A stretch of 62,000 nt of DNA from Mesostigma viride (Eukaryota; Streptophyta; Mesostigmatophyceae; Mesostigmatales; Mesostigmataceae). How positions within the stretch are numbered: the first letter of the stretch is position 1; each line of letters starts with the position of its first letter. The notes beneath the pieces are model-generated. The model saw nothing but the letters and a program-made list of their open reading frames with translations. It searched no databases and was not told the origin of the DNA. A program made the translations under genes and the position numbers. Shown here piece by piece: positions 32,401-42,661 of the stretch. The stretch is taken from positions 3,074,823-3,136,822 of the forward strand of contig RPFO01000072.1 in NCBI GenBank assembly GCA_009746045.1, given 5' to 3'.

Positions 32401-35400
32401 GTATACCTTCCCGCCACATATGGAGATGCTGGCTGTGTTTATAGGTAGGTCATACCATGCACGCCACATGGCACACCAGCACGTGGAAAATAGCAACCCC
32501 TAGGGACTATGAGTAAGAGGCAGGTGTCCAAGAGAGGCCGGTATCCGTCGTGAGGAAAATACATGAATAGCAACTCTATGGACCACGAGTGAGAACTGGT
32601 GTGGAAGAGGAGAGGCGGGGGTCGGAGGCCACACGTGGCATGTATGCCTGTGCACCCTGGCGCGCTGCCTCATGGCCCGTCAGTCATGTCCCCTGCTCAT
32701 TATCCCCGGCATTACTAGTGATGCCCATTCTTAGTGATGTGCAAGGCAACCCCTGGCTGCCCGGTGCCACCAAAGTACCCGGCAGCCACCATTCATGTGC
32801 TGTATTGAATGGCACAGTCTGGTAATGATGTCAGTAATGCTTTCATCTTAATCGTCGTCCTTTCATGGTTATTTACTTGTATTCTCTATCTAAACAAGCC
32901 TTTATGGCCAGGGAATCTTGAGGCATTCTTCCAGTTTTATGGCTTATGCCTGTGCAGCGGTTCCTTTCTAGCTTATAATCAGGGTGCTTGAATCCCATGC
33001 CACGGCCACCGCACTCTTTCTTTCGCTTCCCTGCCTAGGGTTCAATAACTCCTGTTGTCCTGGGTAAACATGCTGTATCATGATGCGGTAAATGACGTTT
33101 TTAACTTGTACATCATCTGGTTGGTTGCTCGCTGACGCCGATGCACGGCTGCGCCTGGTGACGGGGGGCTGGGTGCTGCAGGGACCTGGGCAAGAACAGG
33201 CTCTCGGGGACCGTCGGGCATATCCTCGGGGGCAGCTTGGACACCCTTTCGTACCTGTAAGTGAGCCGCCTTTCTCTGGTCCCTGTTTGCTGCTGCTGTG
33301 CATTGCTTGGTCAGGAATGTTCGTCTAGAAGTGGCTGGTGTCTTCAAGTGTTACCATGGTCTAGAAGCGTGGCTGAGAGTGACTACGGTATCGGGCACTA
33401 TCCCACGAGGGGTCGACTCACCCAATCCAGTTGGGCGTGGGAGGTGGGGGGGGGGCGTAGGGGCGCGCTTGAACCTCAGGCTAGGGGCCTGTGACCATCA
33501 AGGGGCCGTACACAGCACAGAGAGTTAACAGGAACACACGCCCTGGCCCTGCTCACATTTGCCCCCCTGGGGTCAGCGCAGTTGGATTTTATCCACTGGC
33601 ATTTATTAGGGAATCTCAGGCACGCTATCACTGCCCTCCGGTACAGAGCCTTTTTCGCAGTTTTGTAGTTTTGGATTCCTTAGAGTGAGGAGACCCCTGT
33701 AGCCGCGGAACTGTGCTCGAGGTCCTGGGTTTGAATCGTAGTATTGTACTAATTTTTCACAGGAGTCAAACAACCGCCCGGATCGTATTCTTGCTTTTAA
33801 GTGCGTGCCAGGTTAAGTAAATAGCAGTATTAGCCATCCGATGGGGCGAGGACAGCATTTATGATGCCTCGTGCCCACTTCGATCGACTCATGTCCGCTC
33901 GGACCCCTGGACGCAAGCGCGTGCGTTATATGCCAGCCCGTGTCAGGGAGTGGTACCCTTGCACGCTAGCGCATGCATTAGATGCCAGCCCCTGTCAGGG
34001 AGTGGTACCTTTGTGCGCTGGCGCACGTCAGCTAGTCCATGTCAGCAACACTCTTGGGCGGCAATGGCAATGCCCATCTTCGTGCTACCTTGTCGTCCCT
34101 GTGCACGTCTCACTGGGGAACGCTTTACTGCGAGAATACTGCGCCACTCTGCCACAGCAGGATTTTTTCAGTCGTATGATTTTTACTGCCGTGACATGCT
34201 GCCGGTAGCACATGTAGGCCCCAGGGGCCCTGCTGCATCATCCCAGCCTTTGTCTCCTGCGACCTCTGTGTGTTTAGGTCGGTGGGTGCCAAGCGCAAGT
34301 ATCCATTCCTTCATCCCGCTTGGCAGACCGGTCTCATCTCCTAAGGCAGACTGTGTCCTGCAGTCAGGAACCGCCCAGCTGCGACTGCTGGTCTGCCGCA
34401 GTTGTGAGGCAGGCAGGATTCTGGCTACCCACGCCGCCTGGTTGTGTGTGATGGCTCGCTTCAGGGCTTTAATATGGCTAATGGCTAATGCCTTTGATAC
34501 CCCAAATACCTACAACTACCTATGTCCCTATAGAACCTACAATGGCTATAATTTCAAAAATACCTACAAGTATCGTACCTACAGGTACCTACAAGTATCG
34601 TACCTACAAGTATTGTACCTGATCATAAATATTTTGATGGTTATTGCGTCGTGGCGCGTGGTTTATGGCTGGCGCAGGGACCTGAGCGAGAACAGGCTGT
34701 CCGGCACCATTCCCCTGGAGGTCAACAGTCTGTACAGTATTGTAACCCTGTAAGTCACAAACCTTGTCACAGCAACAAAACTCAGAGAGCTCTTCCTTGA
34801 ATGCAGGCGATGGCGGTCCCGGTGCAAGCTTGCTAGGGTGAGGTTTCGGTGTTGGGGCCAGGCCGTCAAGGGCTGTGACGGAACGATGCGATGTACAGGC
34901 CATTCAAAGCCCGTGCCGCGATAGATACGGCTACTTATGATGACGCGTGTCGGGGCATGCCGGTTGCTTATCTTTTCTATGCATGAAGTATGCCTTTTTC
35001 GTGCATGACACACTTCAGCAAGTTTTGTAAGTGCTTGTGGGCTGTCATTTGGGGACCGGGGGTACAGTAAGCGTTTGCATGTCACTATGTGCCATTTTTT
35101 TCCCATGTTAACGTCGGCGTGCCACCAAGGGCCTCATAGCTTGATCAATGGAGGTGCGGGCGGGCAGTACAGTGGTCACCCGCCAGGTGCCGCGTTGTGG
35201 GCAATCGGCCACGTGCGCTACTTGTACTGACCATCGTCATTTGCACTATCCGCTGCAGCGCAGGCTTCTGTTTCGAGCGCATTGTGACGTGCAGGTAGAC
35301 TTCCAGGTTTTCTATCGCAGGCGTTCCCCAAGTCCCCTTTTTAGTTGGTTGGGAGCAGCCCTGGATAAGACGTGGTTTTAACTTCCTTTAAGGCTGACTC

Positions 35401-38400
35401 GGAACGCGTTGATGGTTATCAACTGATCACGTCCGCACCATGTATTGGGCCAAACGTGGTCTGGTGAAGCGATTTCGTGAGCCATTCGCATGGCCAGGGC
35501 TGGCAGGGTCTTGTGGCGTTGAAATGAATGGATGTTGGAATTTTGGTGTATGTGCCTGCATCGGGAGGGTCAGGTATTCCTGCGTATTGATTAGAGCTAC
35601 ATAGTCACTTGTATGTCCCACTCTTGAGCGGGATGAGGGGTACGTACTCTGGCCAAACAGTATGCATTGCTCTACTGGTGGTTGATGGAGTGGACCAGAC
35701 CATGCCGGTGCTTACCTGCTCTCTCTTAAAACCCACCACCCAACGGGCCAACCATCTGACTGGCCAACCACCCGACTGGCCAACCACCTGTGCAGGAACT
35801 TGGGTTCCAACAGGATCTCGGGGACCATCCCCACAGAGCTGTCCGAGCTGCATGGGGTACCAGTGACCATGTAAGCTGTAGGGAACAACGTGCCACTTCC
35901 CCTATGGCATCCCTCCAGCCCCTCCCTGCCTCACTTTTCGCGTCGCTCAGCTTTGTTTAGGACTCCTCACTTCCTGGCCTTTCCTGGGTATCTAGTATCG
36001 GGCGGCTCAGATTACTTCTGTATCTGCCTTAGGTTATAATTTTGCATTTTTCTTTACGGCCTGCAGGTTTACCAAACAAACTTCTGGTGTTCCGGGTTCA
36101 ATTCACTTCTGAACCTCCACTAGAGTTTGTGACGTACAGTAGTTAGGAGTTGATTTTTTCTTTTAAATGTGAGTATAGCCTCCTGTTTCCCTTATGTACG
36201 TTGCGTAAGCTAGCACATCAACGACGTAAGTACCATGCGCCCATGGCGTGGGCTCTCCCCCGAAGGTTGCCCATCTATACGCGGCTGCTTGCTATCGCGG
36301 GGTCAGGCAATCCCTGTTAGGAAGGAGGCTGGGCAAAAGCCCAACGTGTCACAGCACTTGAGGAAAAGATGGGCGCCCTCCCAGTAGCCGGCGCAAGCCG
36401 CAAACGTCAGTCCCTTCATACATTAGGAAGGCTATGAAATGAATCATAATGAACCGGGCAAAGCTGTACGCGCTGTTTTTTGCGCCCCCTTTTTCATTTT
36501 TGATTCCACAAGGTTCTGGATTTGCTGCCTCGCTTCTTGCCTTAAACGCAGTGAGCTCCGATACCAGCCTCGTGGGATTCCCACGGTCGATTGCCTGTCT
36601 ACAGTGGTTTGCTTATCTGCAGTAGATGGCCTAAATGCCGTAGTTTGCTTATCTGTCGCTTCGTGGGCGGTAGTTTGCTTTATTACCATCAATGGCCTTC
36701 TCCTATCTATGTTCTCGTCAGGTGTTTTCAGTAGATTATGTACCTGGTATCCTTTCCCATCTATCAAAAATGACTCCTGCTGTGCCAACCTAGTTGGGCC
36801 TGCGCCGTAACGAATCCAGCGGCCAAACGTTCGTCCTCTCGCAAAAGCATGCTGTTCTGCTGCGCGCATTCTCTCGCAAAGGCACACTGCCTCGCAGCGC
36901 GTGTGGTCTGTGGGGCCTAACCAGCGCAGCATCCGGGTGTGAAATACGCCTGCTGTTTCCAAAGCCTGTTTTTGACCTGTGCCGCCGCGCTCGAGGGGAA
37001 CCATTGACCAACTTCGATCGCTGCCACGCAAATTGTGCCACCATTTTCTCGTTGCATGCGCTGTGCTCACACCAGCAACCTTTCGAACAACCTTTTGTCG
37101 GGCACGCTCCCTGGCGTCCTGGCGTCGCTCGAATCGCTAGAGACCCTGTGCGTTACCCAAGACGGCGTGAACTGTGCCAATCGCTGTTCACAGTGTCGGC
37201 CCTTTTTCTTATCCACTGTGTAGGAGTCCATTGGATTCAACAGAAAGCCATATGTGAGCGTGGATACCCCCGTTCCCATGCCCCGCGTCCCACGTCCCAC
37301 GTCCCACGTCACCTGGACACCCCCCGTCCCACCCCCCCCCTTCCTCTTCCCCCGAGGCTCTTCTCTCTACTAGCATCAGCTGCATTTGGCATGAAGGGAT
37401 CCGAGACGGGATATGCATGCACGCGCTGCTTCCATACCAGCTGATGATGCAGCCGGTGGGGTCTTACATGCTCAAAAACATGGTATCGTCGTGGCGGCCA
37501 GTCATGAGAGCATGGTTCAGGGGCCACCTGGTTTGTCTGCAAGGGAATAGCTCGCGAGTGTTAGGCCAGTGTGCCCTGAATGCATTTACGCTTGAGTTGT
37601 CAACGTTGGTGGGCCCGTTGGCACATCAGCGGCCATTTTCACATCGTGAGTTTCTACTGGCATCTTTGAGTAGTGTGCGGGCATTCTGATCTGTAAAGCG
37701 CTCTGCTGTGCCCTCTCCTTCTAGGGGTCTTGGCTGCCCGGCTTCCTTGGTGTGCATGCGGCTGTTTGGAAAGTGATTCCCCTTGCTTCACTGGGCCAAC
37801 GTTTTGCATGGGACAGTGACTGTCTTTGGGACCCAACAAGGAGGTCGTGGAAACCAGCATTCAGGGTAGTGATGGCTTAAGCCCTCGTTAGCATGCTCAC
37901 CAACGCATGCTCTACTTTTGGAGTTCGGGCTTGCTGCCGTCCTGATGTCGTGATCAGGGCCAATTTGGGGGATTCTGGTGATAGGACACCTGGTTGCATA
38001 GCCGGGCAAGTGAGCCACCACAGGTGGGTGGTTGGGCTGGCGGGCGTGCCGGCGGGTCTGGTGGGTAGATGTGCCATACGTCATGGAGGATGGTGGTTGG
38101 TGGTTGCTGTTGAGGTGATGGACTTCTGTGTCGTCCTCGCACTCCTGGATATTAACAGGGTCCTACTATCTAGGTTTATGAACAGGGTCCTGCTATGTAT
38201 ATTAATAGGGACCTACTATCTATGGCGCATAGACAAGAGCCGATCTGTGGCACGCACACCGGTTGCTGTGGAGCATATCTTACGATTCTTTTGCCTGCAG
38301 CATGCCTGGCTCAGAGGAGTGCCTGCTCATGCGGTCGCCCGCTCGGGTTACTTGGCTGATTGGACCCGTTTGAATGGTCGCGTCTCTGTTGAATGCTAGC

Positions 38401-41400
38401 TCCTATATGGTTCCCCGTATGGGAACTTGCTCATCCTGGTTTGAGTACTGACTGCGTCTGCCGTTGCCTGCTTCGGATGTATGGATCCTTGGATGTATGG
38501 ATGCTGGGATGTATGGATGCTGGGATGTATGGATGGTGGGATGTATGGATGGTGGGATGTATGGATGGTGGGATGTATGGATGGTGGGATGTATGGATGG
38601 TGGGATGTATGGATGCTGGGATGTATGGATGCTGGGATGTATGGATGCTGGGATGTATGGATGCTGGGATGTATGGATGCTGGGATGTATGGATGCTGGG
38701 ATGTATGGATGCTGGGATGTATGGATGCTGGGATGTATGGATGCTGGGATGTATGGATGCTGGGATGTATGGATGGTGGGATGTATGGATGGTGGGATGT
38801 ATGGATGGTGGGATGTATGGATGGTGGGATGTATGGATGGTGGGATGTATGGATGCTGGGATGTATGGATGCTGGGATGTATGGATGCTGGGATGTATGG
38901 ATGCTGGGATGTATGGATGGTGGGATGTATGTATGGTGGGATGTATGGATGCTGGGATGTATGGATGGTGGGATGTACGGATGGTGGGATGTATGGATGG
39001 TGGGATGTATGGATGCTGGGATGTATGGATGCTGGGATGTATGGATGGTGGGATGTATGGATGGTGGGATGTATGGATGCTGGGATGTATGGATGGTGGG
39101 ATGTATGGATGGTGGGATGCATGCCCTGACGGATGCTTTTTCATTGAGATGAATGGCCGTTTGGAAGCTTACTGGCTTCAACAATCCCCAGCGATGTGGT
39201 TTCCCGCTGTGGCACTGGGATACTAGGCGATCCATCAGGATATTTGATCGCCCTGCGTGGAATACCTGCCGGTTGATACTCGGTAGACCAGTTGGATACT
39301 TACTCATTTCTATTGTTGCCCGCTTGTGCGGTTGCCCGATCGAATAACTGGTGTGGGTGCTTGCTCTCTGCAGCGATGTGTCCGGGAATTGGCACCTGTG
39401 CGGCTCCATTCCCCCTGCTTTGTACTCCCTCGGCTTGGTGTATTCAGGCACAAACCTCGGCAACGGTTGCGATGTCCCTCGTGAGTGGCCCGCACGAGCT
39501 GTGGTGTTGGTTACGTCATGGTCATGCAAAGTGCCACGTGAATGGCCCGCAAGAATTGGTGCCAGAAGTATCGACGACATGATGCGTGATGATATGGTGT
39601 GTGATGACATGGTTGAGGGTGAATGATGCCATGATGTGTGATAACATGGTGCTGGATGTGTTCTACGCTCGCAACCAGCCTGCCGCCTGATGCGTCTATT
39701 CATCGTGCTGTGTTAAGGGCCTTGCTCCCCCCCCCCCCTCCCCCCCCCCTTTCCCTTCCCCTCCCCTTCCTCTTCCTCTCCTCCGCGAGTCCGATTTTTC
39801 CTCTCTCGCGCCATACACACATGCACCCGCATTTGTGCACATTCCAACCTCTCGCCACCGTAACACCCTGCCGATTGAACGCCCCGCTGTCGCCACCGTA
39901 ACACCCCATGCCGACCGTGGCACGCTGCCATAACATGGCTCCCTGTCCATCGATCATGGCAACACCCCATGGCTCCCTGTGCATCGAGCAGGGATCAGCT
40001 GCTCTACTATCATTGAGTACGTCGAGACGGAGGACGAGTATCTGAACGGCCGACTTGTCGAGTTTGCGCCCACGGTCTCCAACCTCCCCCCTGGGGCTTA
40101 CGCGGCCTGCGACCTGGTATCTGGATCCCACCGGTTCGAGAAGAACACCGAGACTTACTTCTCCTGCGGGTTCATGAACATGACGGGTGAAGGGCCCTCG
40201 TGCCAGATGAATGTCATCGTTGGTGAGTTGCTTGCTGCTGTCATCCGCGCGATGGTGATGTGAGCGTGCACAGACGGCCCAACCGCGTAGTCAAGGGGCA
40301 ACCGCGCAGTCAAGGGGCAAGAGCGTAGTGATGCACCAAGCGACTAGTATGGGGACACCGGGATGGTAATGCGGCAGGACAGTGTTTCCTGCCACCCTCT
40401 TTTCCCACTCTTGCGGGGGGAACCCGGACTGTACCAGCAAATGTCCACAAATGTTAGCAGTTGACCCAACAGCAGCAACACAACCACCATCAACCTTCAT
40501 CTGGCCTGCCCGCTTGAGGCGGTGAGAGAAGCTAGGGGGCTCTCCCTCCCTGTTTTGTCTAGGGGACGGGTGGTGCCTTTACTGGCACCCACGTGACGCA
40601 GTAACGTGCTTCTAATTGTTGAATTCATCAAACCCTCGTCTTCGATTAGCAGTCACCTTACTGCAATGCAGCCCAACCCCAACCCCAACCCCAACCCCAA
40701 CCTCATGAAGTTTCCTACCAACTAACCCTCAGCGTGCCCCTGTGGATCGGTTCCTCCGCATGACTGCCGGTGACCTTCACCCGCCCGCGCAGACGTGCGC
40801 AACCCGACGTGCGGCCTCTGGGTCCTGAACAGCACGGTCGAGGACGACCGCACGTGCGGGAGTATCCTGGCCGTGGAGGCCTCCTCGCGCATGGTGTTCG
40901 AGCAGTGCTTTGAGTTCGGCGTCAACCTGCGCGACCTGGCCGACCAGCTGGCCAATGGGTACCTCCTCGTGGTTCCACGCTGCGCAATCGAGATCACGGG
41001 GGCCGCTTACCGGGTGAACGGGTCGCAGGACCCCGGGCGCCACCTGTTGCAGTCGTCCCCGGCCACGGTTGAGCTGCTTCTCAAGGTGTACGTGGACAGC
41101 TTGCCCGACGGGGAGAGCGTGGTGAACCTCTTCAAGGACCCGCAGATCCTCACCGAGATCCGGACGTTCATCGAGCGCCTCGGGGTGCCCATCACCGTGG
41201 AGGAGTTGGTGATCCTGTACGAGCTGCAGGACCTGCCGTCCGCCACGTCCGACCCCCACTTCACGTCCCCCCATGGGATCAAGTACAACTTCAACGGCGT
41301 GGCGGGCGGCAGCTACTGCATTGTGACGGATGACCAGCTACAGGTCAACGCGCGCTTGATGGGGCCGTCGGCGCTCGCGGCGCGAGGGGAGGCCGGTCGC

Positions 41401-42661
41401 CCAGACACGCGCACGTGGATGGACCAGGTGGCGCTCATGCATGGGTCGGACCGTGTGCTGGTGACGGCGGAGGCAGCGCAGGGCACGCCATTCGCACTCT
41501 CGTTCGGCACACTGCACATCAACGGGGTGAGTAAACCTTCAGGGTAGAGTTTTATGTCTGTTGCCCGATGAGGTTTCGCTTTTGTGAGTGAGTGAGTGTG
41601 TCTGTGTGTGTGTGTGCGCGCATTTGTGGAAGTGCGGGGTGGTTGGCCCCAGAGGGTTCCTTATGAGAATGGGTGAGGTTCCTTTCGACGTTTTAAGAGG
41701 TTGTGATGTTTTGAAGAGGTTGTGGTGTTATTGCTCTGTTTGCTTTTGTTTCACACGCACATTGCCTCGAGCGCCCAGAGGTGCAGCAGGTAGCGGCCGC
41801 CTTGCCGTCAAAAGTTTGCAGGGTTTTTAGTTAATCGTATGGCATAGTCCTGTGCTGCCCAAATTTAATGTTTTGGATTTGTCTATTTCTTGCACGCGTC
41901 GTCATACCTATCATACCTATCATACCTATCGAGTGTCGGAGGTCACACTAATTTTTTTTTGCAATGTCCTTTCAACCGCCTTTTAAAGCCTCTATACGGG
42001 CCCCGGCTCCACCAGCTTCCACAGCTTGTGCTTGGTCTCATGCACTATCCCTTTGTTCTTTCCCCTTACTAGAACACAGTACCATTTCATATGAACAATT
42101 AGGTACAGGTCGCCTACTTGGATGGGAATGATATTCCTGGACAAATCCTTTTTTGCATTGGCGTTTCATGTATCCGAGATCCATCCACCCCATCCCATTA
42201 AGGACGTGTGCTCACGTGGCGCAGTCTACGTGTAAATTAATTAATTAATCAATCAACCCATGTATCCGATCGGCTAATATAACAATGACCCCTCGTTTCC
42301 TGCCTGACCTATTCCTGGCACCCAACAGGAGAAGATCAGCAACCACGTGGCCGTCCGCAAGCTCCCCTCTGGCATGACGGTGGCGCGCAGGAAGACACAC
42401 GTGCTGGTGACCATCCCTGGCCTCGCCGTCGTGGACATCGAGGTGGTCCGTGCCGCCTTCTGGGAGCCGGGCATGGGCCCCGGCAGCAACTTCCTCAATG
42501 TGGAGGTCAAGGAACTCAAGCCCACCGATAGCATCCACGGCGTGCTGGGCCAGTCATATGGCAAGTCCTTTGACGGTGATGTGGAGGGTGGCAGTGCCAA
42601 CTACGCCACCTCTGACATTTTTGCATCAGACTGCAAGTTCAACAAGTTCGATGCCCAGTGA
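26322..42661 (+). CDS. Secreted LRR protein with C-terminal root-cap-like domain, complete 13-exon gene
   Basis: Exons: 26322-26492, 27657-27711, 28497-28662, 30274-30345, 31626-31700, 33182-33256, 34678-34749, 35796-35870, 37076-37147, 39374-39480, 39992-40222, 40793-41526, 42329-42661; 2,238 bp, exactly 745 codons plus TGA. In order: signal peptide ([18 protein letters not shown]), RKLLQ segment, LRR N-cap (FSFKRGV..F..LLDSW...CNAWDHVDC, residues 83-113), plant-type LRRs ([11 protein letters not shown], 131-277), a final LRR-like [14 protein letters not shown], a Cys-containing middle part (314-540) and a root-cap-like domain ([15 protein letters not shown] at 543, HGVLGQSYG at 705). No kinase, transmembrane or GPI signal is visible, so it is predicted extracellular, perhaps in cell wall or matrix. 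The weakest junction is 28662/30274. Confidence 0.9.
26493..27656. other. intron 1 of the LRR gene
   Basis: Contains two diverged copies of GCATGCCTCCGGC.TCATCCA.G.TTGGCCAAA (27031-27065, 27103-27131). No gene. Confidence 0.5.
27657..27711 (+). CDS. LRR/root-cap exon 2
   Basis: Eighteen codons plus one base, [18 protein letters not shown]. Short RKLLQ segments after a signal peptide are common in extracellular proteins of green algae. Donor AGCG/GTATGT; phase 1. Confidence 0.82.
28011..28103. repeat. About 38-bp tandem repeat
   Basis: GACAACTGTCAACCATTAGT, TTGAGGCCATCACAGATG, about 2.5 copies, in intron 2 of the LRR gene. Confidence 0.9.
28497..28662 (+). CDS. LRR/root-cap exon 3 (LRR N-terminal cap)
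   Basis: Phase 1 in. [20 protein letters not shown] then [18 protein letters not shown] matches the plant LRRNT_2 cap with its Trp and paired Cys. The 3' end is uncertain: GC/GTTGGG at 28662 gives the phase 2 needed by the next exon but is a poor donor. Confidence 0.8.
28668..28940. repeat. 28-bp minisatellite
   Basis: About nine copies of a unit containing CCTCCAAGTCATGCACGCGC then GCTGATAG. It starts only a few bases past the putative donor of exon 3. Confidence 0.93.
28941..30273. other. rest of intron 3 of the LRR gene
   Basis: Searched for an additional LRR exon and found none. ATAATAATAATATC near 30188 is a small AT repeat. Confidence 0.45.
30274..30345 (+). CDS. LRR/root-cap exon 4 (LRR 1)
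   Basis: 72 bp, phase 2/2, [20 protein letters not shown] then LQRL. ACCTCGCAG acceptor, CT/GTACGT donor. The repeat starts mid-LRR, so the intron falls inside the LxxL segment as in plant LRR genes. Confidence 0.85.
31626..31700 (+). CDS. LRR/root-cap exon 5 (LRR 2)
   Basis: 75 bp, phase 2/2, [20 protein letters not shown] then ELVVL. GGGCGCAG acceptor, TT/GTACGT donor. Confidence 0.87.
31701..33181. other. LRR-gene intron, nothing recognised
   Basis: Unique intron of about 1.5 kb. No exon or repeat family identified on either strand. Confidence 0.5.
33182..33256 (+). CDS. LRR/root-cap exon 6 (LRR 3)
   Basis: 75 bp, phase 2/2, [20 protein letters not shown] then TLSYL. CTGCAG acceptor, CT/GTAAGT consensus donor. 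Confidence 0.9.
33553..33765 (+). mobile_element. tRNA-derived SINE copy 3
   Basis: CCCCCTGGGG, ATCCACTGGCATT, TTTTTCGCAGTTTTGTAGTT, GGAGACCCCTGTAGCCGCGG and a B-box-like GGGTTTGAATC. Homologous over about 200 bp to 2361-2580. Lies in the intron between LRR exons 3 and 4. Confidence 0.75.
33766..34490. other. LRR-gene intron, local duplication
   Basis: GATGCCAGCCCCTGTCAGGG then AGTGGTACC (33980-34010) repeats 33930-33960 in diverged form. No gene. Confidence 0.5.
34496..34622. repeat. TACCTACAAGTATCG repeats
   Basis: Five or six diverged copies of an ACCTACAA(G/C)TA unit about 50 bp before the acceptor of LRR exon 4. Confidence 0.8.
34678..34749 (+). CDS. LRR/root-cap exon 7 (LRR 4)
   Basis: 72 bp, phase 2/2, [20 protein letters not shown] then IVTL. 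GGCGCAG acceptor, CT/GTAAGT donor. The clearest plant-type LRR of the set. Confidence 0.92.
34750..35795. other. LRR-gene intron, nothing recognised
   Basis: Ends in three CCAACCACC.GACTGG copies just before the acceptor. Confidence 0.5.
35796..35870 (+). CDS. LRR/root-cap exon 8 (LRR 5)
   Basis: 75 bp, phase 2/2, [20 protein letters not shown] then VPVTI. TGTGCAG acceptor, AT/GTAAGC donor. Confidence 0.9.
35871..37075. other. LRR-gene intron, nothing recognised
   Basis: Contains a short interspersed GTAGTTTGCTTATCTG direct repeat (36606-36690). Open frames on both strands lack domain similarity. Confidence 0.5.
37076..37147 (+). CDS. LRR/root-cap exon 9 (LRR 6)
   Basis: 72 bp, phase 2/2, [20 protein letters not shown] then LETL. 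CACCAG acceptor, CT/GTGCGT donor. Confidence 0.9.
37148..38466. other. LRR-gene intron, nothing recognised
   Basis: CCCACGTCCCACGTCCCACG at 37288-37310 and AGGGTCCTACTATCTA/AGGGACCTACTATCTA around 38157-38222 are small direct repeats. No gene. Confidence 0.5.
38470..39119. repeat. 16-bp minisatellite GATGTATGGATGCTGG / GATGTATGGATGGTGG
   Basis: About 40 copies. Two unit types differ at one base (GCTGG or GGTGG) and occur in runs. All six frames are open, giving false long repeat proteins on both strands. Lies in the intron before the last LRR-like exon. Confidence 0.97.
39374..39480 (+). CDS. LRR/root-cap exon 10 (terminal LRR-like segment)
   Basis: [20 protein letters not shown] then [15 protein letters not shown]; phase 2 in, phase 1 out. 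VSGN..LCG.IP is the usual closing repeat of plant LRR domains, and the Cys pair fits a C-cap. CTGCAG acceptor, CCTC/GTGAGT donor. Confidence 0.88.
39726..39780. repeat. C/T-rich tract
   Basis: Poly-C and CCTTTCCCTTCC run inside the intron after 39480. Confidence 0.85.
39992..40222 (+). CDS. LRR/root-cap exon 11
   Basis: 231 bp, phase 1/1, [20 protein letters not shown] then [18 protein letters not shown]. Family not recognised. Contains Cys residues and two potential N-glycosylation sequons (NMT is one). Bridges the LRRs and the C-terminal half. Confidence 0.85.
40671..40703. repeat. (CCCCAA)n, about five copies
   Basis: CCCAACCCCAACCCCAACCC. Short interstitial telomere-like hexamer in an intron; too short to suggest a telomere. 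Confidence 0.85.
40793..41526 (+). CDS. LRR/root-cap exon 12 (middle part and start of root-cap domain)
   Basis: 734 bp, phase 1 in, phase 0 out. First two thirds: [20 protein letters not shown]..., no family recognised. From residue 543, [17 protein letters not shown], then [19 protein letters not shown] resembles the beginning of plant root-cap (PF06830-type) proteins, where GDP.F....G..F.F.G and the (V/I)SD..L.INA.F pattern are typical. Donor ACGGG/GTGAGT. Confidence 0.9.
41527..42328. other. Last intron of the LRR gene
   Basis: Contains short GT and ATACCTATC repeats and (TTAA)n at 42236-42250. No gene. Confidence 0.5.
42329..42661 (+). CDS. LRR/root-cap exon 13 (end of root-cap domain)
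   Basis: 110 codons plus [23 protein letters not shown], an [18 protein letters not shown] stretch and [12 protein letters not shown] (H705) carry the root-cap hallmark HGVLGQ.Y. It ends CKFNKFDAQ with no membrane or GPI signal. Confidence 0.92.
   Translation, partial: EKISNHVAVRKLPSGMTVARRKTHVLVTIPGLAVVDIEVVRAAFWEPGMGPGSNFLNVEVKELKPTDSIHGVLGQSYGKSFDGDVEGGSANYATSDIFASDCKFNKFDAQ

Noticed and set aside
38393-39703. Long Met-Tyr-Gly-Trp or His-Pro-Tyr-Ile repeat proteins on both strands
   Set aside because: 16-bp minisatellite inside an intron. The only real coding part nearby is the exon 39374-39480 on the plus strand.
40671-40703. Telomere or telomere remnant
   Set aside because: Only about five CCCCAA units inside an intron of an intact gene.
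26322-42661. LRR receptor-like kinase
   Set aside because: No transmembrane helix or kinase domain is present in any exon; the C-terminus is the root-cap-like domain followed by a stop.
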